Counted from the stretch's first letter, positions 1-11,386 are shown. The stretch: DNA of 64,000 nucleotides from Primula veris (GCA_963682055.1 OY821743.1:11730566-11794565), one strand, 5' to 3'. Translations and numbers: made by a program. Notes: generated by a model from the sequence alone, not told the origin.

Positions 1-50
1 GTTTTTTTATATGTTGGGTTTGACTTTGTTTTGTAATGGTAATTGCATTT

Positions 51-243
51 CACTACAAAATAATGTTTGATTTAGTGAGAGTTAAAAGCTGTCACAAGCC
101 TGTTGTTAATTTAAAAAGTTGTTACAAATCTGTCGCAAGTTGACTAAACTGTCACAAATCCGTCACAAAAACCGTCGCTAATAAGCTCGTAATAAAAAAT
201 ACCGTCACTAATCCCGTCGCTATTTGAGTATTTGTTTGTAGTG
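51..243. mobile_element. CACTA-type MITE, 193 bp
   Basis: The element starts CACTACAAA and ends with the inverted TTTGTAGTG. It is flanked on both sides by the 3-bp duplication TTT (48-50 and 244-246). The interior repeats CCGTCGCTA/CCGTCACTA-like motifs, as expected of CACTA subterminal repeats, and has no coding capacity. It is non-autonomous and would depend on a CACTA transposase in trans. Confidence 0.75.
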
Positions 244-246
244 TTT

Positions 247-849
247 GTAGAGGCGGTGCTATGAAAAAAATGCGTTATGGAATAGATCATTTGTAGTACT
301 TGTGTGTGAGTGAGCACGTAAGTGATGTATTTGTAATTCTACTTCTCGCTCTATATAAATCATGTAATGAAATGAAGTGCTTGTGTACTTACTTTTGCGT
401 TTATTTGATACAATGAATTACAGTATGTGTGTTTGTGTTTACTTGATTCAGTCACATATTTCGATCAATTTTTTTTACTATATGACTTGCATGCAATGAT
501 CACGTTTGAACACTTCAACTTTATAAGTTTACAGAAAGACAAGACGCAACTCACTACAAATTAACCTACTAAACAAACACATACCTTTTTTTTTTTTTTT
601 TGGGAAAGTTTAAAAAATTTATTTACCAATATTAGATATTACATTTAAGAGCCCATTACAATACCTCACAAACATACAAACATACAACATGAATCAAAAT
701 ATACATAAACACACTCTCAGCCTGCAAATTCACGAATTTACAAATTGACTCACTCAAATATACAAATTCTCATAATCACTGAGAGTCACTGAGCTTGCAA
801 ATTCAGAAAATCACTGAAAGTCCGCATGTGCACATAATCACATAACATC
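247..849. other. AT-rich spacer
   Basis: No gene is visible. A run of T at about 586-601 could be the poly(A) tail of a minus-strand retroposon, but nothing recognisable follows it. A lone CACTACAAA at 552 has no partner end. Confidence 0.5.
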
Positions 850-1348
850 AGTGTTTTAAATAGCGTTATCGCTATCGTAGCGCTTTTTCGAGAGAAATGC
901 TAAAAGCGCTAATAGCGTTGCTATATAGCGCTTTGCGGTGTATTTTTTTTGCCTAAATATGCACTAAACTTTAGAATATATAACAAAAAAAAAAAAAAAT
1001 GTATAGTTTTATAAGATAGTAATAAAAAAAAATCAAAAAAAAAATTTGTTGTTGGTGAGTTTCGAACTTGGGTCTGCTGGAAATTACAACACTCTCTCAA
1101 CCATCTGGACTGCAGACACTTTTATAAAAACTACACAATATATATTAATTATTTAGATCCGCTGTTCTTTTTTTTAACTCGCTATTTACGCTTTTGGTCC
1201 AGAATTTCGCGCTTTTTGCGCTTTTGGTCCCCTATAGCGCGATTTTAGCGCAATTCCACCCAAAATCGTGATTTTTCGTTGCGTTTTTTACCAAAAAAAC
1301 ACTATTTTGCGCTACGTAGCGCTACGTAGCGCGAATTTTAAAACAGAG
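850..1348. mobile_element. Mutator-like MITE with 9-bp target duplication
   Basis: A 499-bp element is flanked by the perfect 9-bp direct repeat CATAACATC (841-849 and 1349-1357), the length typical of Mutator-like elements. The ends are short inverted repeats around TGTTTTAAA / TTTAAAACA. Both flanks of the interior are packed with AGCGC/GCGCT palindromic motifs (870-930 and 1170-1335). There is no transposase. The centre carries a tRNA-like box annotated separately. Confidence 0.7.
1051..1112 (-). ncRNA. tRNA-like pol III box region (SINE or tRNA relic)
   Basis: On the minus strand a TGGTTGAGAGA A-box-like motif (about 1093-1103) is followed some 30 bases later by AGTTCGAAACT, a good B-box (about 1058-1068), and then by T runs that could end pol III transcription. 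The arrangement matches the 5' part of a tRNA or a tRNA-derived SINE head. No intact cloverleaf is proposed. It lies inside the Mutator-like MITE, so it was either captured or inserted. Confidence 0.4.
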
Positions 1349-1357
1349 CATAACATC

Positions 1358-2287
1358 GCTCTAATTGTAATTTGATTGTACTCAATTGCAATTTGGTTTT
1401 GAGAGTAAGAAACCTTAGTTGAAAGAATGTGTGTTATGACTTATATGAGGATTGTGACGTGTGGTGTAGAAGTTAAGAATGAGTATTTTCTCCGACCAAT
1501 TAAGAAAAAAATCATTTTACCCCGGAACTTATAAGGTAACACAGACCCGTGATCCTTTTGTGAGTTAATTTGATAACAATGCATTAATCTGAAGAAAAAA
1601 ACTTGTATGCAGTATTTTATAACAAAAAACGATGATAGTTGAATATATTAAAATTAAGTTTTCTCTTGTAGCTCATGATGACATTTTAAATTTTAGACTC
1701 TTCGAAGAACTTTGCTCTTTTATAAGTTTGGTTCAATCCAAGTTCGAAGTTTATACGAACATTTACTTCTTCTTGGACCAAGCTATTTAAGTTTTATTTC
1801 CTTATCCTAGTTTTTCTCTAGACAAAAACCTTTCATCATTGTCCAACTCTGGCTACTATCCATCCCCAGACTAAACCACCGCCACTGCAGATCTCCTCTG
1901 GATACGAGTTGTTTTTTCTTTTTCCCGTTCTTGCGTTATTCACGCGATGTCACTGACAAAAAATTAGGATAACATGCATAGGTGTCTCCGACTTCTGGTG
2001 AAAAAAGAGCTTCTGTCTGCGAGAGGGTTGTAAGTGACTAGTATTTTTTGAATCGTCGTTAGAGCTAGCTGGTGGTAGCTGCCTTAGGTGGGGAAGCCAC
2101 CCGAGATGTTTCTCAAAGAATCATACGGAGTATTGTTTTCCGTATTAAACATATTTTAACCATTGTTACACACGATTAGAAAGAACGATCAAATGTTTTT
2201 TAATAGGATAAATTAATAAAACATACTACTTTTTAAACTAAATTATACAAAAACATAACCAAAAATTTTTAATTAACAAAAACATAT
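1358..2287. other. Unassigned AT-rich spacer
   Basis: No ORF, RNA gene or element ends were recognised. There is a less AT-rich patch at about 1850-2130, but no coding signal could be supported. Confidence 0.4.
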
Positions 2288-2510
2288 CCAAAAGTTCATA
2301 AACTAATTTGTATATTTCATATCTTTATTCAAAAAATTCATACACTTATTTCAAAATTTCATACCCTAATTTGTATATTTTCATACCCTTATTCTAAAAG
2401 TTCATACCGTTATTCCAAAAGTTCATATCCTAATTTGTATATTTTTATACTCTTATTCCAAAAGTTTATACCCTTATTTCAAAAGTTCATATACTAATTC
2501 GTACAGTTCA
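2288..2510. repeat. Degenerate short tandem repeat
   Basis: About ten imperfect copies of a 20-23 bp unit resembling AAAAGTTCATACCCTTATTC alternate with CTAATTTGTATATTT variants. It is a decayed AT-rich minisatellite without coding potential. Confidence 0.6.
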
Positions 2511-2869
2511 ACCACTGTAATGGAAATGCTAGCATCTATTTAATTGCAATACGATAAAGTGCCAATGATAATACTCGTACCGATGCTAGCTCTCTCGATT
2601 CTAAAGATTTCGTTTTGTACCAACAAATCATGAGACCTTTTTGTTGTTGTTTAGGAAACTCATGTTTTAATATAAAAAAAAAACTAAATTTATATTTTTT
2701 TGTAAATAGGTATGTATGAATGTAGGATCATTTAGCATCTTTGAATACAAATGATAAACATTTTGTATATAATCTTAAAAGAAATTTTAACCTTAACCAT
2801 TTCTTAATTATTGGAATCTGTACTAGAGTATCATTTTTCTTCTTTTTCGGTACAAAGTTAACAGGTAAA

Positions 2870-3370
2870 TAATGTCTCGGCAATTACTTCTGTGGCAGTG
2901 GCCGGATGTTCTCTACGATGGTGGGCTGGACATGCAAATTGTGCGACTTATCTCTTTTTAAATTGATCATCAGGAGAATCAGGACAATGTCGCGTTTTTA
3001 TGGGGATTCGAATTATGAGGGGCACACTTATAAGAAGCTATGCGGTCCTCTTAGAGGAGTCCTCCATATACATTTGTTTTCGACATTTTGTAATTATTCG
3101 TTTCATTGTTTGTTAATGGTCTCGGGTCTAGCCTATTGAGAAGGTAGCATATTGATTAGAGTTTGGTTTAGCATTATTTCAGCACATTTTAGTGCTCTGC
3201 TCCTTATTGGATGATGGAATAATGAAGCAGATATCGGTCTCTTCTTCATGTAATCATGCCATCTTGTTTATTTCATTTGTATTACAGAAATGGTGACGAT
3301 GGGATACCACAATTTTCCTCTCAATGCTCTCATCTTGTATCTTAAAGTTATCTTTTTTTTATACACCCAA
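2870..3370 (+). other. Segment A, block 1 (paralogue of 54215-54720)
   Basis: This block is co-linear with 54215-54720. Shared landmarks include the stretches around AAATTGTGCGAC, GGACAATGTCG and GGAATAATGAAGCAGATAT, and the end around ACGATGGGATACCACA. One frame in both copies reads a similar peptide containing KLCDLS-FKLI, which suggests an old coding exon, but frameshifts and stops break it in both. I do not recognise the family. It is evidence for a segmental duplication rather than a working gene. Confidence 0.55.
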
Positions 3371-3747
3371 ATGTAGAAAGGTAGCTTTGTTTCCACAAAG
3401 AATAAATTAGTTGATGTCATACCAGCTCAACTTGTCACGACCTCATTTCTAATACAAAATTTGTTGAATATAGCAATATATATGTATATAACCAGTTAAA
3501 CACACATATTTATTCAAAAGATACTCAAGTAAAAAAGAGTGGAAAGTTACACCAACAAAATGAGAAGTGTGGAACATCTCGTCGGCAGTATTAATTTATT
3601 CGATGAAATAGCAAAGTAAAAAACATTGTTTTTATTTCCAATATGAGATGACGTGCAGAACATCCATGGCGAACACTTTCAAGGAGAAAAGAAGTACTAC
3701 AGAAGGAAATCTCCTCCGCCGGTGCCATAAGTATTAGAGGACTGGTC

Positions 3748-4117
3748 CTAAGGATTCGAGGGCTGGGTGACGTAAGTATCGGGCTGGGTGTCGTAAGTAT
3801 CGGGCTGGGTGTTGGAAGAATGAGATGGCGTACCATACCCACGAGACGGCGTACGGTATGGTTTATATCTGTAATAGCCAAGCAACTTTCTTCCTGAAAA
3901 AAAAAACCAACAAAATGGTTAATGTGTGTAACATCTCAAACGGTGAATGTAAGAAAATCAAACGGTAATTTGAGTTAGCTATATGAATAAATTTGTATAA
4001 ACCATGGTTGGGGCCGAAGAGTCCACCAGTTGGAGTCGCTTGAGTCGAGATGAGAAACGAGGCTATTAGAAGACAGACCATAAAAATGGTCTTCCAGTTC
4101 TTGATCACGAAGGCCAT
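3748..4117 (-). CDS. Putative small secreted peptide precursor, two exons, 86 aa
   Basis: Exon 1 is 4117-4003 and exon 2 is 3893-3748, separated by a 109-nt GT-AG intron with a pyrimidine-rich acceptor; the join keeps frame (phase 1) and gives 86 codons plus TAG. Residues 1-27 look like a signal peptide: MAFVIKNWKT followed by a hydrophobic core and an STQA-T cleavage-type site. The predicted mature part is cysteine-free, with a basic, Tyr/Arg/Pro-rich first half (RKLLGYYRYKPYR, residues 40-52) and an acidic repeat TQPDTYD / TQPDTYV / TQPSNP encoded by a 21-bp tandem repeat. A TATA box lies about 100 bp upstream (4225-4218) and an AATAAA about 110 bp downstream (3636-3631). After the TAG the frame stays open for 16 codons of similar composition, so the stop may be a recent truncation. 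I do not recognise the family; secretion and a signalling or wall role are inference. Confidence 0.6.
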
Positions 4118-4217
4118 TAGACCAACAAATACAAAAATGAAATCGGTATATAAAGAAGGCGGATAATATTAAAGGAAGAATGCAAATGATTATGGTAGCA
4201 ATGCTGGTTAGAGCGTC

Positions 4218-4225
4218 TATTTATA
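4218..4225 (-). promoter_or_regulatory. TATA box of the small peptide gene
   Basis: TATAAATA reads on the minus strand about 100 bp before the ATG at 4117. That allows a transcription start near 4190 and a 5' leader of roughly 70 nt without an earlier ATG in a strong context. Confidence 0.55.
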
Positions 4226-4299
4226 GAGTCTATGCTAGGGAATTGTCTGATTTCTTTTTTAAATAAGAATATAGAACTAGTATTTACACAACGGAATTT

Positions 4300-5330
4300 A
4301 TAAGAATGACACAATGTGCCTGTCATGTTAGTGAGGCCAAGTTTGATTTAGAACCACTTTCAGTCAAATTTTCAGAACCATGTGATATAGAACTAGAAGC
4401 TATCATTTGCGTTTGAAAATTTTGTACCATCTGGTTGAATTTTCCTTGTGTCATATGACTTTACAAATCATCTTTTTCAGTTAGAGGGCTAGCCATTCCA
4501 GTAAATGATGAGCAAAAGATTGTCCCTTTACATAATTTCTACCAGTTTCATTTTCAATATTAACATCTTTATACTTCCAATGAGTTGGATACCCATGCAA
4601 TTCAATTTATAGCACTTATCTTTCAGATGACCAACTTTATGGCAATAGGAACACTTTACTTTAGGTCTATACCCTTTATTTTCATAGCCCACAACTGCTA
4701 TAGTCCTACCATTTACTGACATAGCCATTTGCTGATTTATATCATTTGAACTAACACTCACAACTCTTTGTTTTTCTTCTTGAGTAATCATTTGAAAAAG
4801 TTCATTTATGGAAGGTATAGGTTTCATCAAAAAGACATGTCCCCTTACAGCAGCATAACTTTCATCTAGCCCAATCAGAAAAATCATTCTAAAATGTTTT
4901 TCTTCTCTCCTAATGAGTTTTTCCATCATTTCACGTGTACATTTGGTCAATGTTGTACAACTAGAATTTGGCAATGGGTTCATAGTATTCAGATCAGTCC
5001 ACAAGCCTTCTACATTAGTGTAATATTCAGAAACACTTAAATTATCCTGATTTAATGAGTGTATAAGACTATTGTAGTTCAAATAACCTAGATTCATTCC
5101 CTTGAGAATACCTTTCTCTTAATACACTCCACATTCTACTTGCACTTTGTATGTATAATATGGATTGAGATATCTCTGAATTAACAGAATTGAGAATCCA
5201 AGAAACTACAATTAAGTTGCATCTTTTCCAAGTATGATGCAAATCAGAATCAACTGATGGACAAGTCAAAATACCATCCAAGAACCCTAATTTTCCTTTC
5301 ATACCAATCAGATCTCTATTGCTCGTTTCC
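4300..5330 (-). pseudogene. Ty1/copia gag relic
   Basis: Two overlapping frames (5302-5069 and 5097-4528) are the two halves of a copia Gag broken by a frameshift near 5080. The first half (KGKLGFLDG..., CNLIVVSWILNSV, SQSILYIQSASRMW) and second half (SVSEYYTNVEGLW, FRMIFLIGLDESYAAVRG, zinc knuckle CSYCHKVGHLKDKC) closely parallel the Gag of copia-1 in this window. A short MTGT-containing stretch near 4326 matches the region just before the copia-1 protease. There are no LTRs, protease or pol, so this is a fragment. It ends about 75 bp upstream of the TATA box of the peptide gene and has the same orientation. Confidence 0.8.
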
Positions 5331-6048
5331 AGCTATGATAATTCTTCCCACTTAATTGGAATTATTTTAAATCTTATCAACGTATATTAAGTCTTCATCT
5401 GTACACATTTGTATTATCGATACACTTATATTTTATATATTTTTATAACATTACATGTCGCACACGCATTGCGTATGCACATTTAGAAGTGTTTGAATAT
5501 TACAACATTCAATATATTGCCAACAAAACCGCTTCAAAAGATATCACAGAAAGCACTTCACAGTTTGTTTTATCTATGAAGTGGATGTAATTAACTATAT
5601 TAAAACCTCTATACAGTCATATCGTTGTAACCGCAATAAATTATTACTATATGTAGGTTATTCTTAACTACAACTTACATATAAAAGCTCTATTTAAAAA
5701 AAATGAAAATTTGTAAAAATAATATAATATAAGATACATGTATCATATTAATATTAAAAACATGAAATATGCAAAGTTTTAGTTTTAAGATTTTTAAAAA
5801 ACAAATACATGTATATAAGAATGTGTAATAGGCAAATGGATCAAAATAGTGATAGTACAGATACAAAATATTTCATGTGAAAAAAGATTGAACCATGCAT
5901 GCCAATATCATTATTGAGTTGCAATATTTGTTCATGTGTATGAACTATTACACATGTTTGAGTTATAAGATGTGATACTAACGAAAACTTTAAATTATTG
6001 TCACAAACAACTTAACATAAGAATTTTACATCATGTTGAACTTAATAA

Positions 6049-6088
<40 letters not shown>

Positions 6089-6330
6089 AATAAATTGATA
6101 TTTTTTATTAAAACAATATATATATATATATATATATATATTTTAATAAAAAATATCAATTTATTACTATAATTAAGGAGTTGAATTTATAACTAACGGA
6201 TCTTAAAGATTAACGAAATATCACAATAAAAAATTTAGTCTTATTTATAATTGGATGGAGGTTTTTTATGACTATTGAGAGATTATTACTATATAAAGGA
6301 CTGTTATAGCTATGCTTGGTTGGAACAACA
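5331..6330. other. AT-rich spacer with a perfect hairpin
   Basis: No gene is visible. The stretch holds the 33-bp inverted repeat annotated separately. Motifs at about 5600-5680 (CCTCTATACAGT) and 6270-6310 (ATTATTACTATATAAAGGAC) resemble divergent terminal repeats of a MITE, but I could not fix boundaries or a target duplication. Confidence 0.4.
6053..6173. repeat. AT microsatellites and perfect 33-bp inverted repeat
   Basis: Arms 6081-6113 and 6141-6173 are exact reverse complements. The 27-bp loop is mainly an (AT)n tract and a further (AT)n tract precedes the first arm. The arms have no mismatch although the sequence is almost pure AT, so either the structure is recent or it arose by template switching at the microsatellite. 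Confidence 0.8.
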
Positions 6331-7800
6331 TAGAACCTGCATAGAGCCTTGCTGGAAACAACATAGAACCTGCATTATGGAATTGTTTTCTTTTTGTCCC
6401 CTATGAAACGAGTGTTGTTTAGAACGGTTAACTTATTTAACTGTTTATAATACAGTCAATTTAACTACCGTTATATTAGAAAATATATGGTTAGATATTG
6501 TTTTTCAATAAATAATTTATTTTTTTTATTTTCAACACATTAGAATTTGATAAATTAAAAACAAATTGTATAACACACTAATAACTCAAATAAAAATATA
6601 AAATCCTAAGGGGACCTATCCTAAACTTAAATATTAATCAAAATTTATTTATTTTTATCTATTTGATATACTTTTATACAAATGGATTGTACCGAAACTT
6701 TGAAGAAATTAATAAATACTGTAGGATGGTAACAGCTAGGAAGGATTATTTTAAGCCTTAATTATGGTATGATTGATTGATGTGCATGTATAAACTACAT
6801 GTGTTCAATGTTTAACGTAGTCTCCACGTTGAATCGTTTCATGATACTGGACTGGAGTAAGATTGAACTAAAAAATATTTTCTATACTAATTTGAGAATT
6901 AAGACCATATGTCTAGCTAGTCTTCAGTTATATGCGACCATCTCAACGATTAATCTCAAATAATATTATGTGACAACTAAAATCCGATTCCATATAAAAG
7001 GTTCAAGATGTTTTCTTTTTATGTTTGCACATGTTTAGTGTTCAGTTACGTAAACTACTTGCTGGTTTTCGTCAAGGTTTGCAAGTCTAATTATAAGTGG
7101 GGAAAACTCACAAATTTCATTGATTTTTTATTTTTAAATGGTCCGCCGGCCTTAGATTGGATGGAAATCAATATTTTCTTAACAATACTATATAAATCTT
7201 CACAGTAAGAGGTTTTGGGAGTTCATTTTATCAAACAATCCCATACCTAGAATTGTCTGATCTCCTGTCTAAAAAAGAAAAACTGAAAACGATACATGCT
7301 AGGAACTATTTTATACCACATAATAATTTATTTTGTTGTCACTATTTTGATAAACAACACTTAGTCATTTATGTAGTCATATATTAATCGTGTTACTAAT
7401 GGATCATTTATAAGTTACAATTTCAGTTGTAACTGACTTTTATAACTGAAAAATTTTGACAGACATATCAACATTTCTGTAGAATTACATATTGTTGATA
7501 AAGCAAACTATGATGAGAAGATATTCGAATGTGTGCAATTTCAGAAGACATTTTATGAAGAACTGCACAACAAAAATTCATCTAGTAAAGTAAACAAAAA
7601 TTAAAGATTGAGAGATCAATCACAATGAATAAACTTAAAAAGGTTTATTTTTATTTATATCATGTTATCATCTTTTGTAAGCACAATATATAAGTGCATA
7701 ATAGGCCGTAGGGTTTGATTATATATTCAGAACAAAACCGTTTATTTTTCTAAGAATACAGAACTATTTGCAGTATACTATATTGAATAGTTGAAGCATT

Positions 7801-8118
7801 AATAACAATATAACATTATAGACTTAACCAGTTAGAGAACTACTGATTTGTAAAACTCAAATATGATTTGTAAGCTTTCTCAATAATTTAATCCGATCAA
7901 CAGCTCCGGAAAGTAGATTAGATTGAACTCCATTATCAAACGTGTTGTGTTCAATTCTTAATAACAATATAAATGTATAGAATTAACCAGTTAGAGAACT
8001 ACCAATTTGTAAAACTCAAATATAATTTGTAAGCTTTCTCAATAATTTAATCTGATCAACGGCTCCGGAAAGTAGATTAGATTGAACTCCGTTATCAAAC
8101 GTGTTGTATTTCACTCTT
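7801..8118. repeat. Tandem duplication, 2 x 159 bp
   Basis: Two adjacent copies (7801-7959 and 7960-8118) share motifs such as ACCAGTTAGAGAACTAC and GCTCCGGAAAGTAGATTAG, with few substitutions. It lies inside the part of segment A absent from segment B. Confidence 0.75.
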
Positions 8119-8418
8119 ATTCAGTACGTTTGATTGTGTGTTTGTTAAACTTATTTAAGATTCAGTTTTAGTTACAACTGAGAACTGAAATATATAAAAT
8201 TCAGTTGTAATTGAAACGCGCGTCACTGCATGTTAGAGTACGTCATTTAGTTATTTCAATACACATTTGCGATTTGATCTACTATATGTTTTTTTTTCTA
8301 TCCTTTGTAAAAGGTTACAATCCAGGTACTCATTGGTCATTGCTGCTATATATTGACGCCATTGCTGCTATATATTGACCGTGTTCTCAATTGCCAACCA
8401 TTGCCACCTATTCAAAGC

Positions 8419-8655
8419 TCACGGTGTTACAGTTTCTACTGTTGTATATCTATATCGTTGTTCCATTAAACGATTTATAGATTGGTTAAAGTCATAGATT
8501 ACATATACTTTTTTCCAATTTTGTTCAACATTGGCTGAAGCATAAAGCGGGGCATCCAGAGTGTAAGGTGAGATCTCCATCAGCGGCTTTAAGTTTATCA
8601 TGTGTGAAGCTGGAAATTTTCGGTACATGGTTATGCAGGGCTTGTCTGGCTGTAC
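8419..8655 (-). pseudogene. Coding-like 3' gene fragment, family not recognised
   Basis: An open frame runs from about 8655 to the TGA at 8419, roughly 78 codons, with a protein-like composition (KFPASHMINLKPLMEISPYT, then NVEQNWKKVYVIYDFNQS). A paralogous copy on the same strand at about 63580-63811 is broken by stops and indels. The better preservation here suggests the terminal exon of a once functional gene duplicated with the segment. No start, promoter or upstream exon could be placed and I do not recognise the domain. Confidence 0.4.
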
Positions 8656-10309
8656 TTTTTAAGTAAAAAAACCTTAGTCATCTAGAGTAAAGGTTCTAGA
8701 TTTAATCATGCCAAAGAACCTAGTAAAACTAATTTTTTTTAACCTTATCAACCAAATGCAATCCAGTTATTAAGCAATAGCAAAATAGCCGAGCTTAAAT
8801 CTGAAACCAAGCAAGGATGCAGCAATATATTCTGGCGCTAAGTTTTTTGTTTGTATAGCATAATTCCGTCATTTAATTTATTTTATTTTTAAATTTACCA
8901 TCTTGTAGCATATACAAACATATAGTAGATCTGAATAACTTGGTATAGAATTGGGTTATTCAACCTAAGTCACTTTCTCGCACCGTTCAACATGGTTAAA
9001 AACCCTAGATAAGGACATAGATCCGCCATTATTTCATGAGGCAAGAGGCAAGACAGGAATGACTTATGCGGGTTGACAAAATTAATATCGACTAATTAAT
9101 TGAATAAATTGAAAAAATGAGGGGTGACAAGATGGTTTTACTCGTGGGCCGTAGTGTAAAAATATATCGAATTATTAAAAAAAAATAGGCTCTAATACAA
9201 AAAAAAAAATTCTACGTTAACATAAAATAAATATGAAATTAAGACAAATGATATTGGACAGTAAAATAATTTTTTATGTAATCTTATTTTGGAAAATGCA
9301 ATGATTATTTAGAAAATTTGTTAATTTTAAAGTAAAAAACAGAAAATTTTAGAAAAAATAAACTAACATAAGTTGAACTTCTAACATTTCACTAACTTAT
9401 GGTACAATTTTACAATTACATAAGTAACTCTTTTATTTAACTAGGTGTGACCATCAATCTATATCTCTTAGAATTTTTTTAATTACATGTATACAAAAAT
9501 TAAAAATTAAAATGAAAATCGTCGCCGGAGTGGCGATGGCCACCCCCTGCCCCCCGTTCCTCCCATGGTAACAATTCATAGTTCTTAACATAATTAATAC
9601 AATGAAAATACATGGTCAAAAATTTCAAATTTCAAATTTCAAATTTCAGAACTATGGGAAATTATTTGGGTTGTTTTCGTCCCCAATAATCTGCACTTAA
9701 TTCCCGCTGTCGATGTCTTATACACCGCCCTTTACAGTCACGGAAAGAATTACATGCACGGCTGTCTTTTTCTAAACCTATCTACAATATATTTTCCAGA
9801 AATACGACCGAATTCCATAAACACACATGATACCATAAATCTAGTGCTAGTAAATTATTCATAGTGTATTGTATGTTATTGTTTAAAGTCTATTCTTCAA
9901 AAAATTATGCGCGGAATTTATCCACATGTTCACGCATTCTGTATTGCCTCAGGGAATATAGGGTGATTTAAAGCTTGGTCCACGAAAAATAAGATCTTGT
10001 CATCACTCATCAGTGATTAGCCTGGTTATTCTCATATATACTGCTAATAAAAGGGGCAACAAAACCATTTGGGATGTTTTATAATTTATATATACTACCG
10101 AAAGTACAAATACGTACGTTTCACTATATATATGTATGTACGTATTTTGTATAAAACTTATTTGGTACATCAGTTTGTCTTATACTCTCCGCCTCACTCG
10201 ATCTCATATCCCCTTTCTTGAATATATTTGAGTTATATTATAACGAGAATATTGGACAGTTGTTTTGGAATAGATCGAACAAATGAAATAGGTGTAGTGG
10301 CTAACTGGA
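8656..10309. other. Unassigned AT-rich spacer
   Basis: No gene or complete element was recognised. It contains a short microsatellite of ATTTCAA-type units at about 9628-9650 and a GC-richer patch at about 9520-9565. Nothing else was supportable. Confidence 0.4.
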
Positions 10310-10796
10310 TACTAGGTTGACATTTAACGAAATAATATATAATTAAGCTGCTGGAAACAACTAGGGAACACTGTCCTGATTATTTTGAAGTCTCTCCTGA
10401 TGGCATCATATCCCAGGAAACAAAAGAACATGAAAATCAAGGAAAACCATAAGGTGACTAGGTCAGATACTTGTACGTTGAAATGCATAGATTGTATTTG
10501 CAACTTGTTTACATACGCATACGCATACGCATATGCATATCATTATTCTTTTTATCTTACCAATAGAAGAAAATTGAAGAAAGGATCAAAGGAGACGTAC
10601 GTAGTATTGCCCGATTGTGGTATGATGGTAACATCTACGAAGGATTATTTTAAGCCTTAATTATGGTATTATTGATTGATGTGCATGTATAAACTACAGG
10701 TTCATTGTTTGACATGGTCTCCAAGTTGAAGCGTTTCATGATACTGGACTGGTGTAAGATTGATCTCAAATATTGTTTCAATAGTAATTTGAGAAT
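10310..10796 (+). other. Second partial copy of the duplicated segment
   Basis: Landmarks of segments A and B recur in the same order: GCTGGAAACAAC, GAAGGATTATTTTAAGCC, TTGATTGATGTGCATGTATA and the CATGGTCTCCAAGTTGAAGC region, up to the insertion point of copia-1. Homology resumes for only about 12 bp after copia-1 (16511-16522). The copy also holds a TACGCA-type microsatellite at about 10514-10542 that the others lack. Confidence 0.6.
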
Positions 10797-11199
10797 TATT
10801 GAATATATATCTATATGTTGGACTAATTAGTGCTGTTGCAGAAGTTACAGGACTGTTATGAATGAAGATGTAAATTAGTAAAACTGTGTAATTAGAAGTT
10901 TGTTATTATCTGTAATTAAAGGACCAATTCTGTAAAGTCTGAAAGTTGTAACGTGTTACTTTCTGTAATTAAAGGACCAATTCTGTAAAGTCTGAAAGTT
11001 GCAAATTGCACTATATAAAGACTGTTTATACTCATTTGTAAATATTCAGAATATTATTATCAATAAGATTTTTCAGTTTTATATTTCTTTCTCTCTCTCT
11101 ATATTGGCGATTTACACACATATATATACATATATATATATATCAGTCAATATACCTATTATATTGACTGTATAATTCACCAGAACGTGAAAATCAATA
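10797..11199 (+). repeat. Copia-1 5' LTR, 403 bp
   Basis: It starts TATTGAATAT and ends AAAATCAATA. A TATA box, CTATATAAAG (11011-11020), probably directs the element transcript. A 39-bp direct repeat around AATTAAAGGACCAATTCTG occurs twice (from 10910 and 10973) upstream of the TATA box, a position where copia LTRs carry enhancer repeats. Confidence 0.95.
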
Positions 11200-11211
11200 T
11201 GGTATCAGAGC
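11200..11211 (+). other. Copia-1 primer binding site
   Basis: TGGTATCAGAGC follows the 5' LTR directly and is complementary to the 3' end of plant initiator methionine tRNA, the usual primer for plant copia elements. Confidence 0.9.
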
Positions 11212-11386
11212 GAATTGCTCAACTCCGCTGCTAATTTCGCCTGCAATCAAGGCTGGTTTGATCTTCTTTAAATCTCTAAAAATTTAGGGTTTTATTTTTA
11301 GGGTTTTATTTTAATTTCTTCTTAAAAAGATAATAGATTTATTATCTTATATGTTTTTCTTGATCAATAATCAGAAGTAAAACTTA

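Larger units (their letters stand above)
6331..8655 (+). other. Segment A, block 2 (paralogue of 56825-63814)
   Basis: The order of landmarks is the same as in segment B: GGAAACAACATAGAACCTGC, the stretch around TTGATTGATGTGCATGTATA, TTTCATGATACTGGACTGGA, GGTTTTCGTCAAGGTTTGC, TAGATTGGATGGAAATCAAT and the 3' coding-like remnant. This copy lacks the solo LTR and the 5.1-kb CACTA found in B, so it is their empty site (near 6973 and 7178). It carries about 0.95 kb (roughly 7305-8275) that B lacks. Confidence 0.65.

Noticed and set aside
5972..6172. Open frame over the AT hairpin
   Set aside because: A translation of (AT)n repeats giving Tyr-Ile runs; not a gene.
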